From Streptomyces netropsis (lineage in GTDB: Bacteria > Actinomycetota > Actinomycetes > Streptomycetales > Streptomycetaceae), in NCBI RefSeq assembly GCF_014203545.1, contig NZ_JACHJG010000018.1, positions 62,001-126,000 of the forward strand: a stretch of 64,000 nt of DNA. Reading direction: 5' to 3'. Shown in pieces: positions 24,046-31,868 of this stretch. Below the pieces are notes generated by a model. The model worked only from the letters and a program-made list of their open reading frames with translations, was not told the origin of the DNA and searched no databases. Position 1 is the stretch's first letter. The number at the start of each line of letters is the position of its first letter. A program made the position numbers and the translations under genes.

Positions 24046-25176
24046 ATGGGTCGCCATCGACGCTCTGCCCCCGAGACCTCCGACGACACGGCCGCGATTT
24101 CCCAGGCAGCCGGCGCGCCCCTGACGAGCGAGTCGACCGAACGCAGCGATCCGAACTCACCGACGCAACAGTTCACCAAGCCCTTCCCCGCGAACTCCCG
24201 CAGCCCCTTCGGCGCGTCCGTCCCCGCGGCCGGCACGGGACGGCACCGGAGCCCCCGCCGGGGGGCCCGGAGCAGGGCGAAGGGGCCGGTGCGGACCGGG
24301 CTGCTGGGCGCGTCCGCCGCGATGGCGATGGGCGCGGTCGTGGTGGCCTCCGGGCTGCTGCCGAGCGGCAGCGACACCTACACGCTCAACAGCGGCACCG
24401 GCAGCGAGAGCGCCCGGGGCCAGCTTCGGGCCGAAGAGCCGCCCGACCCCGACCTGCCGCCCGATCTCAGCGACGACCTCCCCCGCGATCTCCTCACCCA
24501 ACGCCCCCGGCCCGTAGGCCCCGTGGAGCGGGGGTGGTTACCCGCCCACCGGGAGGCCGAGCCGACGCACGCACCCTCGGCGGCCCCGTGGCGGGAGCCC
24601 GCGCCCGAGCCCTCGGCGTCCGCCACACCGTCGCCCCAGGAGACCGGCTTCGGCGCCGACCCCCGTGGCGGCGGCGCGGCGGCACCACCGGAAGCGGCCC
24701 GGACGACCGCGGCGCCGGCCGACCCGGCCCCTTCGTCCTCGCCGCCCCGGGCCGACGCCTCTCCGGCACCGGACGCGGCCCAGGCGATCTCGGCTCCCCG
24801 GGCCTCGATCGCGGCGCATCTGCTGGCGCTGGTCAACCGGGAGCGGGTGAGGGCGGGCCGCCGGCCGGTGCGCGCCGACGCCCGACTGGCCCAGCTCGCC
24901 CAGGACTTCAGCGAGGACATGGCTCGGCGGGGTTTCTTCGCCCACACCGACCCGGACGGCCGGACCCCCTGGGACCGGGCCGCCAAGCGCGGCATCACCA
25001 CCCTCGGCGGCGAGAACATCGCCCGCGGCCACAGTGACGCGGAGGCCGTGATGGAAGCCTGGATGCGCAGCCCCGGCCACCGGCAGAACATCCTGAACGG
25101 CGACTACCGGACGATCGGCATCGGCATGCACTCCGGCCCGGGAGGCCCGTGGTGGACGCAGGACTTCGGCTACTGA
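24046..25176 (+). CDS. CAP-domain (SCP/PR-1-like) membrane-anchored protein with a TTA codon
   Basis: A 376-aa protein with a charged N-terminus, one membrane segment (about residues 85-105, LLGASAAMAMGAVVVASGLL), a long proline/alanine-rich linker, and a C-terminal CAP domain (about 255-376) with HTDPDGRTPWDRA, GENIARGHSDAEAV, MRSPGHRQNILN and GGPWWTQDFGY. The domain is predicted to lie outside the cell; CAP proteins often bind lipids or act at the envelope. Leucine codon 165 (24538-24540) is TTA, so translation should depend on the bldA tRNA. AAGGA precedes the ATG. Confidence 0.88.
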   Translation: MGRHRRSAPETSDDTAAISQAAGAPLTSESTERSDPNSPTQQFTKPFPANSRSPFGASVPAAGTGRHRSPRRGARSRAKGPVRTGLLGASAAMAMGAVVVASGLLPSGSDTYTLNSGTGSESARGQLRAEEPPDPDLPPDLSDDLPRDLLTQRPRPVGPVERGWLPAHREAEPTHAPSAAPWREPAPEPSASATPSPQETGFGADPRGGGAAAPPEAARTTAAPADPAPSSSPPRADASPAPDAAQAISAPRASIAAHLLALVNRERVRAGRRPVRADARLAQLAQDFSEDMARRGFFAHTDPDGRTPWDRAAKRGITTLGGENIARGHSDAEAVMEAWMRSPGHRQNILNGDYRTIGIGMHSGPGGPWWTQDFGY

Positions 25177-25218
25177 GCCCCCGCTGAACCCGCCGCCACC
25201 CAGCGCCCGTCGAACGCC

Positions 25219-25264
25219 GTCGGCCGCCGCGGACCGGGGGTGATCCCGGTCGGCGGCGGCCGAC
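25219..25264. terminator. Bidirectional hairpin, CAP gene / flavoprotein gene
   Basis: GTCGGCCGCCG (25219-25229) pairs with CGGCGGCCGAC (25254-25264), with an inner ACCGGG/CCCGGT stem, between convergent genes. Confidence 0.75.
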
Positions 25265-25309
25265 GTCATCGTTCGACGCGCGCGTCGTTCACCCGGCGCG
25301 GGGCACCGG

Positions 25310-25894
25310 TCAGACGGCCGCGCGACCCGCGACGTAGATCCGGGCCTGCTCGGCGACGCGGCGGCCGAGGTGCTCGGCGGTCGCTATGTCGGCCTTGTGG
25401 ACGCCTTCCGGGCCCTGGTCGTTGTTGGTCTGGGCGCCGGCGCCGAGGAAGAAGCCGAGGCGGTTGAGGTCGTTCTCGGAAGCGGCGGAGCTGTTCCAGC
25501 CGGGCATCAGGTTGAGGCCGACCCAGTGCATGCCGTGCTGGGCGGCGAGGACCGTGAAGTACTGGAGGGTGTGCAGCTTGTCGCCGCTCTTGGAGGCGGA
25601 GTTGCTGAAGCCGGCCGCGATCTTGTCCTGCCAGGCGCGGGTCGCCCAGCGCTTGGAGGTGGCCTCGGCGAAGACGTGGAAGGCGCCGGAAGCCGTGCCC
25701 ATGTAGGTCGGCGAGCCGAAGACGATCGCGTCGGAGGCGTCGAGCAGCTCCCACTGCGCCTCGCTGATCTCGTCGACCTTGATCAGGTGGACGGTCGCGC
25801 CGGTGTCGGCCGCGCCGGTCCGGACGGCCTCGGCGAGGACCGTGGTGTGGCCGAAGCCGGAGTGGTAGGCGATGGAAACGACAGGCGTGGTCAC
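25310..25894 (-). CDS. Flavodoxin-like NAD(P)H-dependent oxidoreductase (FMN reductase family)
   Basis: A 194-aa flavodoxin-fold protein. VSIAYHSGFGHTTVLAEAV matches the FMN phosphate-binding loop and IVFGSPTYMGTASGAFHVF the second flavin loop, as in WrbA-like quinone reductases and related enzymes. The GTG at 25894 has AGGAG seven bases upstream. It is divergent from an HxlR regulator with a palindrome between them, the usual arrangement for redox-responsive HxlR control of quinone or electrophile detoxification. The substrate is unknown. Confidence 0.85.
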   Translation of the reverse strand: MTTPVVSIAYHSGFGHTTVLAEAVRTGAADTGATVHLIKVDEISEAQWELLDASDAIVFGSPTYMGTASGAFHVFAEATSKRWATRAWQDKIAAGFSNSASKSGDKLHTLQYFTVLAAQHGMHWVGLNLMPGWNSSAASENDLNRLGFFLGAGAQTNNDQGPEGVHKADIATAEHLGRRVAEQARIYVAGRAAV

Positions 25895-25947
25895 GGACGG
25901 GCTCCTCGTGAAGGGGGAACGAGCGGTGCGATGACCAAAGGAAAGCA

Positions 25948-25958
25948 CTAACTTTTAG
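25948..25958. promoter_or_regulatory. Candidate HxlR operator
   Basis: CTAA-CTT-TTAG is a perfect palindrome in an AT-rich island of the divergent region, flanked by AAAGC on both sides (GAAAGCA and GAAAGCG). Confidence 0.5.
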
Positions 25959-26005
25959 AAAGCGCAATCCTGTGGTGAGCGCTGTGCGGGAGTATCGTGT
26001 TCCGC

Positions 26006-26425
26006 ATGGCGACAGACGGCACCGTGCGCGAAGCCCCCGACCCCGGCTCGGACGAGCAGCTGCCCTTCGACGTCTTCGCCCGGGCCTGTCCTTCGCGCGA
26101 CACCCTCGGACACGTCACGGGACGTTGGGGCAGCCTGACCCTGGGCGCCCTGCACGACGGCACGTTCCGCTTCAACGAGCTGCGCCGCCGCGTCGACGGC
26201 GTCAGCGAGAAGATGCTGTCCCAGACCCTGCACGCGCTGGAGCGCGACGGGCTCGTGCACCGCGAGGCACAGCCGACCAACCCGCCCCGGGTGGACTACG
26301 CCCTGACCCCACTGGGGCAGGCGGTCACCGAGCGGCTGATGGGGCTGATCGAGCTGGTGGAGGAGCGCATGCCGGAGGTGCTGGTGGCGCGGGAGCGGTA
26401 CGACGCGGAGCGCGCCGAAGGCTGA
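26006..26425 (+). CDS. HxlR-family transcriptional regulator
   Basis: A 139-aa winged-helix protein. CPSRDTLGHVTGRWGSLTLGAL, RFNELRRRVDGVSEKMLSQTL and PPRVDYALTPLGQAV are the classic HxlR motifs. The cysteine in ARACPSRD, near the N-terminus, matches the redox-sensing cysteine of YodB/HypR-type members. ATG at 26006 is chosen; an in-frame ATG three codons earlier is possible. Probably represses the divergent flavoprotein gene. Confidence 0.9.
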   Translation: MATDGTVREAPDPGSDEQLPFDVFARACPSRDTLGHVTGRWGSLTLGALHDGTFRFNELRRRVDGVSEKMLSQTLHALERDGLVHREAQPTNPPRVDYALTPLGQAVTERLMGLIELVEERMPEVLVARERYDAERAEG

Positions 26426-26455
26426 GACCGGCCGGGCCCCGTGGCCCGGGCAGGT

Positions 26456-27367
26456 CTAGGACACGCGCGGCGGGCGCTGGCAGCGCGGGCAGAAGTAGCT
26501 GGACCGGTTCATCCACGGGCGTCGGCGCATGGCCGTGCCGCAGCGGCGGCAGGGCTCGTCCTCGCGTCCGTACGCGTCCAACGACCGGTCGAAGTAGCCG
26601 GACTCGCCGTTCACATTGACGTAGAGGCTGTCGAAGCTGGTGCCGCCGACGGCGAGCGCCGCGTGCATGACGTCGCGGATGTGGGTCAGCAGCTCGGCGC
26701 TGCGCGGACGGGTCAGGGTCGCAGTGGGCCGGTCGTAGTGCAGCCGGGCGCGCCACAGCGCCTCGTCGGCGTAGATGTTGCCCACGCCGCTGATCAGCGA
26801 CTGGTCCAGCAGGGCACGCTTGACGGTCGTACGGCGGCGGCGCAGCGCCGCGTGGAAGGCGTCCTCGTCGAAGGCGGGGTCGAGGGGGTCGCGGGCGATG
26901 TGCGCGATGACGTCGGGGAGCCCGTCGGGGTCGCCGGGGACGGTGTCGTGCAGCGACAGGCCGCCGAAGGTGCGCTGGTCGACGAAGCGCAGCTCGGTGC
27001 CGGTGGCGTCGGCGAAGCGGACGCGGATGCGCAGGTGTTTCTCGTCGAGCGCGTCGTGCGGCTGGACGAGGAGCTGGCCGCTCATGCCGAGATGGGCGAG
27101 GACGGCCCGGTCGGGAGCGGTCCCGAGAGGCGTCCCGGCGGGTGTCTCGGCAGGTGTCTCGGCTTCGAGGGGCAGCCACAGGTATTTGCCCCGGCGCCGG
27201 GCGGCGCCGAGCCGGCGCCCCCGCAGCTGGGCTGCGAAGTCCTCGGGTCCGGCGAGGTGACGGCGGATCGCGCGGGGGTGCAGCACGGCCACGTCGGCGA
27301 CCGTGCGGCCGCGGACCCAGCGCTCCAGCCCGCGCCGTACGACCTCGACCTCGGGCAACTCGGGCAC
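26456..27367 (-). CDS. mutM: Formamidopyrimidine-DNA glycosylase
   Basis: Bifunctional base-excision repair enzyme removing 8-oxoguanine and formamidopyrimidines. The GTG start is followed by PELPEVEVVRRGL, leaving proline as the catalytic N-terminal nucleophile after methionine removal; GGAGGAG four bases upstream fixes this start. GKYLWL carries the conserved lysine, ISGVGNIYADEALW the helix-two-turn-helix region, and CRRCGTAMRRRPW ... YFCPRCQ the C-terminal zinc finger. 303 aa, slightly long because of an insert near residue 80 (ETPAETPAGTP). Downstream of rnc. Confidence 0.95.
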   Translation of the reverse strand: MPELPEVEVVRRGLERWVRGRTVADVAVLHPRAIRRHLAGPEDFAAQLRGRRLGAARRRGKYLWLPLEAETPAETPAGTPLGTAPDRAVLAHLGMSGQLLVQPHDALDEKHLRIRVRFADATGTELRFVDQRTFGGLSLHDTVPGDPDGLPDVIAHIARDPLDPAFDEDAFHAALRRRRTTVKRALLDQSLISGVGNIYADEALWRARLHYDRPTATLTRPRSAELLTHIRDVMHAALAVGGTSFDSLYVNVNGESGYFDRSLDAYGREDEPCRRCGTAMRRRPWMNRSSYFCPRCQRPPRVS

Positions 27368-27420
27368 GGTGCTCCTCCGGAGGGGTCGCCGGGACATCAG
27401 CCTTGCGGCGCTGCCGCGAC

Positions 27421-27456
27421 TGCCGGCCGGGCTCGATTCACCGAGCCCGGCCGGCA
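27421..27456 (-). terminator. Hairpin between rnc and mutM
   Basis: TGCCGGCCGGGCTCG (27421-27435) pairs perfectly with CGAGCCCGGCCGGCA (27442-27456). There is no U tract. Likely a partial terminator, or a double-stranded element near the gene for RNase III itself. Confidence 0.65.
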
Positions 27457-27488
27457 GCCGGGGTGCGTAGCGTCGCGGGGCGGCGCTT

Positions 27489-28334
27489 TCAGTGCGAAGC
27501 GCCCTGCGCGCCGTCCGTGGCGGGCTCGGCCGCCACGCCGTCGGCGGGCGTCTCGTCCACCGGGGCGGGGGCGGCCTTGGCCGCCGCCTGGGCGGCCGAG
27601 GCGCGAGCCTCCGCCGCTTCGTGGATGGCGCGCCAGGCGGATTCCGCCGCCTGCTGCTCCGCTTCCTTCTTGCTGCGGCCGGTGCCGGTGCCGTACGCGA
27701 CACCACCGACGCGGGCAGCAGCCGTGAAGGTCTTCTCGTGGTCGGGACCCGTCTCGGAGACCAGGTATTCGGGAACGCCCAGCCCCTCCGTCGCGGTCAG
27801 CTCCTGGAGGCTGGTCTTCCAGTCCAGGCCGGCCCCGAGATTCGAGGACTTCTCGATCAGCGGGTCGAAAAGCCGGTGCACCAGTTCGGCGGCGGCTTCG
27901 AGGCCCTGGTCGAGATAGACCGCACCGATCACCGCTTCCAGGGTGTCGGCGAGGATGGACGCCTTGTCCCGGCCGCCCGTGCCCTCTTCACCGCGGCCGA
28001 GCCGGATGAAGGAACCGAGTTCAAGGCCGCGACCGACCTCCGCCAGCGCACGCGAGTTGACCACCGCGGCCCGCAACTTGGCCAGCTGGCCTTCGGGCAG
28101 GTCGGGGTGGATGCGGTACAGCGTGTCCGTGACCACCAGGCCGAGCACGGAATCCCCGAGGAATTCCAGCCGCTCGTTGGTGGGCAGACCGCCGTTCTCG
28201 TATGCGAAGGAACGGTGGGTCAGTGCACGCACCAGAAGGGCGGTCTCGAGTCTGTACCCGAGCCGCCCTTCCAGAAGCGTGTGAGACGAGGCCGTGTCCG
28301 CCGGCGCCTTCTTCGGCGTAATGGCGTCTGACAT
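27489..28334 (-). CDS. rnc: Ribonuclease III (AbsB in Streptomyces)
   Basis: Double-strand-specific endoribonuclease, 281 aa. The catalytic signature NERLEFLGDSVLGLVV lies at residues 53-68, KASILADTLEAVIGAVYLDQG follows, and the C-terminal dsRNA-binding domain runs from DWKTSLQELTATEG to GRSKKEAEQQAAESAW. An alanine-rich tail follows. ATG at 28334 (MSDAITPKK) matches remembered Streptomyces RNase III; a GTG at 28346 is the alternative. In S. coelicolor this gene (absB) is a global control of antibiotic synthesis. Part of DUF177-rpmF-rnc-mutM. Confidence 0.95.
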   Translation of the reverse strand: MSDAITPKKAPADTASSHTLLEGRLGYRLETALLVRALTHRSFAYENGGLPTNERLEFLGDSVLGLVVTDTLYRIHPDLPEGQLAKLRAAVVNSRALAEVGRGLELGSFIRLGRGEEGTGGRDKASILADTLEAVIGAVYLDQGLEAAAELVHRLFDPLIEKSSNLGAGLDWKTSLQELTATEGLGVPEYLVSETGPDHEKTFTAAARVGGVAYGTGTGRSKKEAEQQAAESAWRAIHEAAEARASAAQAAAKAAPAPVDETPADGVAAEPATDGAQGASH

Positions 28335-28353
28335 GAAGCCTGTCACCCGCCGA

Positions 28354-28527
28354 TCAGACCTCGAGGACCTGGCGCTTGTTGTAGGTGCCGCAGCTGGGGC
28401 ACGCGATGTGCTGCAGCTTCGGCTCGTGGCAGCTAGCGCATGCCACCAGGGTGGGGACCGCAGCCTTCCACTGCGACCGGCGGTGGCGCGTGTTGCTGCG
28501 CGACATCTTCCGCTTCGGAACAGCCAC
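28354..28527 (-). CDS. rpmF: 50S ribosomal protein L32
   Basis: A 57-aa protein, VAVPKRKMSRSNTRHRRSQW at the N-terminus and CGTYNKRQVLEV at the end. Two CxxC pairs (ACASC and ACPSC) make it the zinc-containing form. GTG at 28527 is fixed by AGGAGAA six bases upstream, within the end of the DUF177 gene two bases away. The rnc gene follows. Confidence 0.95.
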   Translation of the reverse strand: MAVPKRKMSRSNTRHRRSQWKAAVPTLVACASCHEPKLQHIACPSCGTYNKRQVLEV

Positions 28528-28529
28528 GG

Positions 28530-29156
28530 CTACTTCTCCTGTGAGTCATCCCCGCCGGAGCGGGGTGCGTTGTCCATCTCGCCGTCCTGGTTGGACCCGG
28601 CGAGGCCCTGCAGTGCCGCCCAACGAATGTCGACGGACTCGTGGTGGTGGTCCAGGTCGTCCGCCAGTCGCGCGCCGCACTCGGCGCACAGACCCGGGCA
28701 GTCTTCCTGGCACACCGGCTGCAGCGGCAGTGCGAGCACCACCGCGTCACGCAGCACGGGTTCGAGGTCGAACAGGTCGCCCTCGAGGAAGAGCATGTCC
28801 TCCTCTTCCTCGGCGTCGTCGCCGGTGTCCGCGGGGCGGCTCCGGTCGTCGGCGTCGGGGTAGGAGAACATCTCCTGGAAGTCCACTTCGAGCTCACGCT
28901 CGAGCGGCTCCAGACACCTTACGCACTCCCCTGTCAGCGGTGCACGGGCGGTGCCTGTGACAAGCACCCCTTCCATGACCGACTCCAGTCGGAGGTCGAG
29001 CTCCACGGTCGCGCCCTCGGCAACCCCGATGACCTCGATGCCGAGGTCCTTGGGGGCCGGAATGGAGCGGGAGACCCTCTTCAGCGCACCGGGACGCCGA
29101 CCCAGCTCGCGTGTGTCGAACACGAGAGGGGCACGGTGATCGAGGCGGGTGTTCAG
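28530..29156 (-). CDS. DUF177/YceD-family protein, probable CTG start
   Basis: Member of the YceD family, paired with rpmF throughout bacteria and implicated in 23S rRNA/ribosome biogenesis. It reads LNTRLDHRAPLVFDTRELGRRPG, then GECVRCLEPLERELEVDFQEMF and PVCQEDCPGLCAECGARL, giving the two family cysteine clusters. Length 208 aa. The conserved N-terminus begins at a CTG (29156) preceded by AGGA. No ATG, GTG or TTG exists in frame nearby; the next upstream is a GTG at 29321, which would add 55 unconserved residues. Translationally close to rpmF. Confidence 0.85.
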   Translation of the reverse strand: MNTRLDHRAPLVFDTRELGRRPGALKRVSRSIPAPKDLGIEVIGVAEGATVELDLRLESVMEGVLVTGTARAPLTGECVRCLEPLERELEVDFQEMFSYPDADDRSRPADTGDDAEEEEDMLFLEGDLFDLEPVLRDAVVLALPLQPVCQEDCPGLCAECGARLADDLDHHHESVDIRWAALQGLAGSNQDGEMDNAPRSGGDDSQEK

Positions 29157-29396
29157 GGCTTCCTGCTTTCTACACTGCGGCGACGGCGGCCCGACGCTGA
29201 ATGCGCTGAGGGCAGCCGAGATCGCGAACGTACACGCGACCGAAGAGCCAGGATACTGGACGGGCCGCCGTAGACCCAATCCGCACCTATGGGGAGCGGT
29301 CGGGCCGCCGACGGGCGGCACCCGGCCCGGGCCAGGTCGAACCTGGCGGACGGAACCGGTCCGGTTTCACCCTACGGGGGACGCGACGGCCGGGCG

Positions 29397-30464
29397 TCAG
29401 CGGCCCTGCTCGTACCGCCGGAGCTGGTCGAGGTCGATCATGCTCGTGTCGAAGAGACTCGTCTCGTCGAGCGCACCACCGCCCTGCTGCGGCACCGACG
29501 GCTGCGGCGAGGCCTGCGCGGGCGCGTAACCGCCGTGCGGGTCATAGCCCGGCTGGCCGGTGCCCTGGGGGGCCCAGGCGTACGGGTCCTGCTGGTAGCC
29601 GCCGTGGGCCGCGTACGGGTCCGCCTGGTGGGTGTAGTGCTGCTGGTACTCGTACGGGTCCTGCTGGGCGTAGCCGCCCACGGGCGCGTAGTAGTCCTGC
29701 TGGGGCGGCGCGGGGGCCGGGACGGCCGGCGCCTGGGGGGCGGCCAGCTCGGAGAGGAAGTCGGCGTCGCTGGTGTGGTGACCGCCGGGCAGGCTGTCCT
29801 GGGCGGCCATGTGGGCGCCCAGCTCGTCGGCCGGCCGGGCCCCGAGCAGCTTCTCGCGGCCCTTGCCGACGGCTTCGAGCGTCTTGGCCAGCACCGCGGC
29901 GACCGCGCCGAGCTTGGCGTCCACGTAGGCGTCGGCGTTCGTCCGCTGGGTCTGGGGGTCGGCGCTGCGCTCGGGGGCGTCCTCGGCGAGGCCGCCGGAG
30001 GAGCCGAACCCGGCGTCGTCCGCGTGGCCGAGCAGCTTCTCGCGGCCTCGGTCGACGGAACCGATGGTCTTGGTGAGGACGACCTCGAAGTTGGCGAGCT
30101 TGCTGTCGACGTAGTCGTCGGCCTCCGCGCGGATCTCGTCGGCCTCCCGACGGGCCTCCGCGAGGATGCGGTCGGCCTCCTCCTGGGACTGCCGGGCGAC
30201 CTCGGTGTCGGAGATCAGCGAGCCGCGATGGGCGCGCGCGGACTCGATGATCCGCTCGGCCTCCTCGCGCGCGTCCGCGACGAGCTGCTCCCGGCCGCCG
30301 ATCAGCTCCCGCGCCTGGGCGAGGGAGCCGGGCAGGGCGGCCCGCACCTCTTCGAGCAGGGCGAGCAGCTCGGCCCGGTTGACCACACAGGAGGCCGACA
30401 TGGGCATGGACCGGGCGCCGGAGACGGTCGCGACGATCTCGTCGAGCTTCTTCTGCACGTCCAC
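29397..30464 (-). CDS. DivIVA-like coiled-coil protein with glycine/tyrosine/glutamine-rich tail
   Basis: A protein of about 355 aa starting VDVQKKLDEIVATVSGARSM. The N-terminal half is coiled coil (NRAELLALLEEVRAALPGSL, then ADAREEAERIIESARAHRGS, and EEADRILAEARREADEIRAE), related to DivIVA/SepF-neighbourhood or ATP-synthase-b-like proteins. The C-terminal 120 residues are rich in Y, Q, P and G. It is conserved beside coaD in streptomycetes; a role in polar growth or division is suggested but unproven. Start 30464 follows remembered homologues; a GTG at 30479 is also possible. Confidence 0.75.
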   Translation of the reverse strand: MDVQKKLDEIVATVSGARSMPMSASCVVNRAELLALLEEVRAALPGSLAQARELIGGREQLVADAREEAERIIESARAHRGSLISDTEVARQSQEEADRILAEARREADEIRAEADDYVDSKLANFEVVLTKTIGSVDRGREKLLGHADDAGFGSSGGLAEDAPERSADPQTQRTNADAYVDAKLGAVAAVLAKTLEAVGKGREKLLGARPADELGAHMAAQDSLPGGHHTSDADFLSELAAPQAPAVPAPAPPQQDYYAPVGGYAQQDPYEYQQHYTHQADPYAAHGGYQQDPYAWAPQGTGQPGYDPHGGYAPAQASPQPSVPQQGGGALDETSLFDTSMIDLDQLRRYEQGR

Positions 30465-30575
30465 CTTGGCGCTCGCCACTCTCTTTTGACGGATGGGCAC
30501 GAACGGGGACGACTGTACGGCCAGTGGCCCCCGCTCGACACCCACCGGCGGCGCGTCACCGGTACGGCCGGTACG

Positions 30576-31085
30576 TCAGCGCTGGGCGAGCCGCTCGGTG
30601 AGGGATTCCAGCACCAGCGGCGGCACCAGGTGGGAGACGTCGCCACCCCATGCCGCCACCTCTTTGACGAGGCTGGAGGAGAGGAAGCTGTAGGTGGGGT
30701 TGGTGGGGACGAAGAGGGTCTCCACGCCCGAGAGCCCGTTGTTCATCTGGGCCATCTGGAGCTCGTAGTCGAAGTCGCTGACCGCCCGCAGCCCCTTGAC
30801 GATGGCGGGGATGTCGCGCTGCTTGCAGAAGTCCACGAGCAGGCCGTGGAAGGACTCCACCCGCACATTGCCGTACTCGGCGGTGACCTGGCGGAGCAGC
30901 TCTATCCGCTCCTCGACGGTGAACAGTCCCTTCTTGGACTGGTTCACCATCACTGCGACGTGCACGACGTCGTACAGCCTGGAAGCTCGGGCGATGATGT
31001 CGAGATGACCATTGGTGACGGGGTCGAACGACCCCGGACAGACGGCGCGGCGCAACGGTGGTTCCTCGCTCTCCGGTCCATTCAT
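30576..31085 (-). CDS. coaD: Phosphopantetheine adenylyltransferase
   Basis: Catalyses the fourth step of coenzyme A synthesis, 4'-phosphopantetheine plus ATP to dephospho-CoA. RRAVCPGSFDPVTNGHLDII carries the nucleotidyltransferase HxGH-type motif (TNGHLD) and TYSFLSSSLVKEVA the ISSTxxR-like loop. 169 aa, normal. Its ATG overlaps the rsmD stop by four bases (ATGA), so translation is coupled, as in many actinobacteria. Confidence 0.96.
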   Translation of the reverse strand: MNGPESEEPPLRRAVCPGSFDPVTNGHLDIIARASRLYDVVHVAVMVNQSKKGLFTVEERIELLRQVTAEYGNVRVESFHGLLVDFCKQRDIPAIVKGLRAVSDFDYELQMAQMNNGLSGVETLFVPTNPTYSFLSSSLVKEVAAWGGDVSHLVPPLVLESLTERLAQR

Positions 31086-31681
31086 GACGTGCACGGAGCC
31101 GGGTCGGCGGTGCTCGTCGAGGCGGCGCGACCGTACCAAAGCGTCCCCTCCCCGTAGCGACGGGCCCTCAGGGCCTCGAAGCCGTCCGGCCAGGGAAATT
31201 CCCCACCCCTGGTGCTTCTCTCCACAGTGACCAGCGCGTCGTCCGCGAGCCACCCCCGAGTGCGCAGTGTGAGGAGGATCTCGCACAATTCGGCGTCGGT
31301 GACGGCGTAGGGCGGGTCGAGGAAGACCACGTCGTACGGGCTCTGCGGCGCGGCACCGGCGACGACCTGCTCGGCCTTGCCACTGCGGACCTCGGCGCCG
31401 GGCAGCCCGACCGCACGGACGTTGTCCCGGATGGTGCGGACCGCACGGGCGTCGGCCTCCACCAGCAGGGTGTGCTCGGCGCCCCGTGAGAGCGCCTCCA
31501 GACCGACGGCGCCCGAGCCGCCGTAGAGGTCCAGGACCCGGCTGCCCTCCAGGGGGCCGTGCAGCGACTCCCAGGTGGAGAACAGGCCCTCGCGCGCCCG
31601 GTCGGAGGTCGGGCGGGTGCCATTGCCCGGCGGCACGGCCAGGCGGCGTCCGCCGGCGGTGCCGGCGATCACGCGGGTCAT
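31082..31681 (-). CDS. rsmD: 16S rRNA (guanine(966)-N2)-methyltransferase RsmD
   Basis: A 199-aa SAM-dependent methyltransferase. MTRVIAGTAGGRRLAVPPG and RPTSDRAREGLFSTWESL are RsmD signatures. VLDLYGGSGAVGLEALSRGA is SAM motif I, and VVFLDPPYAV is the DPPY catalytic motif for exocyclic amino methylation. Methylates G966 of 16S rRNA. Located between recG and coaD on the same strand. Confidence 0.94.
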   Translation of the reverse strand: MTRVIAGTAGGRRLAVPPGNGTRPTSDRAREGLFSTWESLHGPLEGSRVLDLYGGSGAVGLEALSRGAEHTLLVEADARAVRTIRDNVRAVGLPGAEVRSGKAEQVVAGAAPQSPYDVVFLDPPYAVTDAELCEILLTLRTRGWLADDALVTVERSTRGGEFPWPDGFEALRARRYGEGTLWYGRAASTSTADPAPCTS

Positions 31682-31868
31682 GGGGTCCTCGGTCCTTCGC
31701 GGTGGGGTGACGGGGCTGACGGGTGACGGACCGCCGCGGTGAGCAGCGGGCCCGCCCCATCAGCCTATGGCGTCGGTGGTGCCCCGGCCCTGCCCGGTGA
31801 CCCGGGCGCCACTCGCCGGGGCCCCTCGGCCCTTCGCCGGCGCTTGCCCCTCCCTGGTCGGCCCCTTG

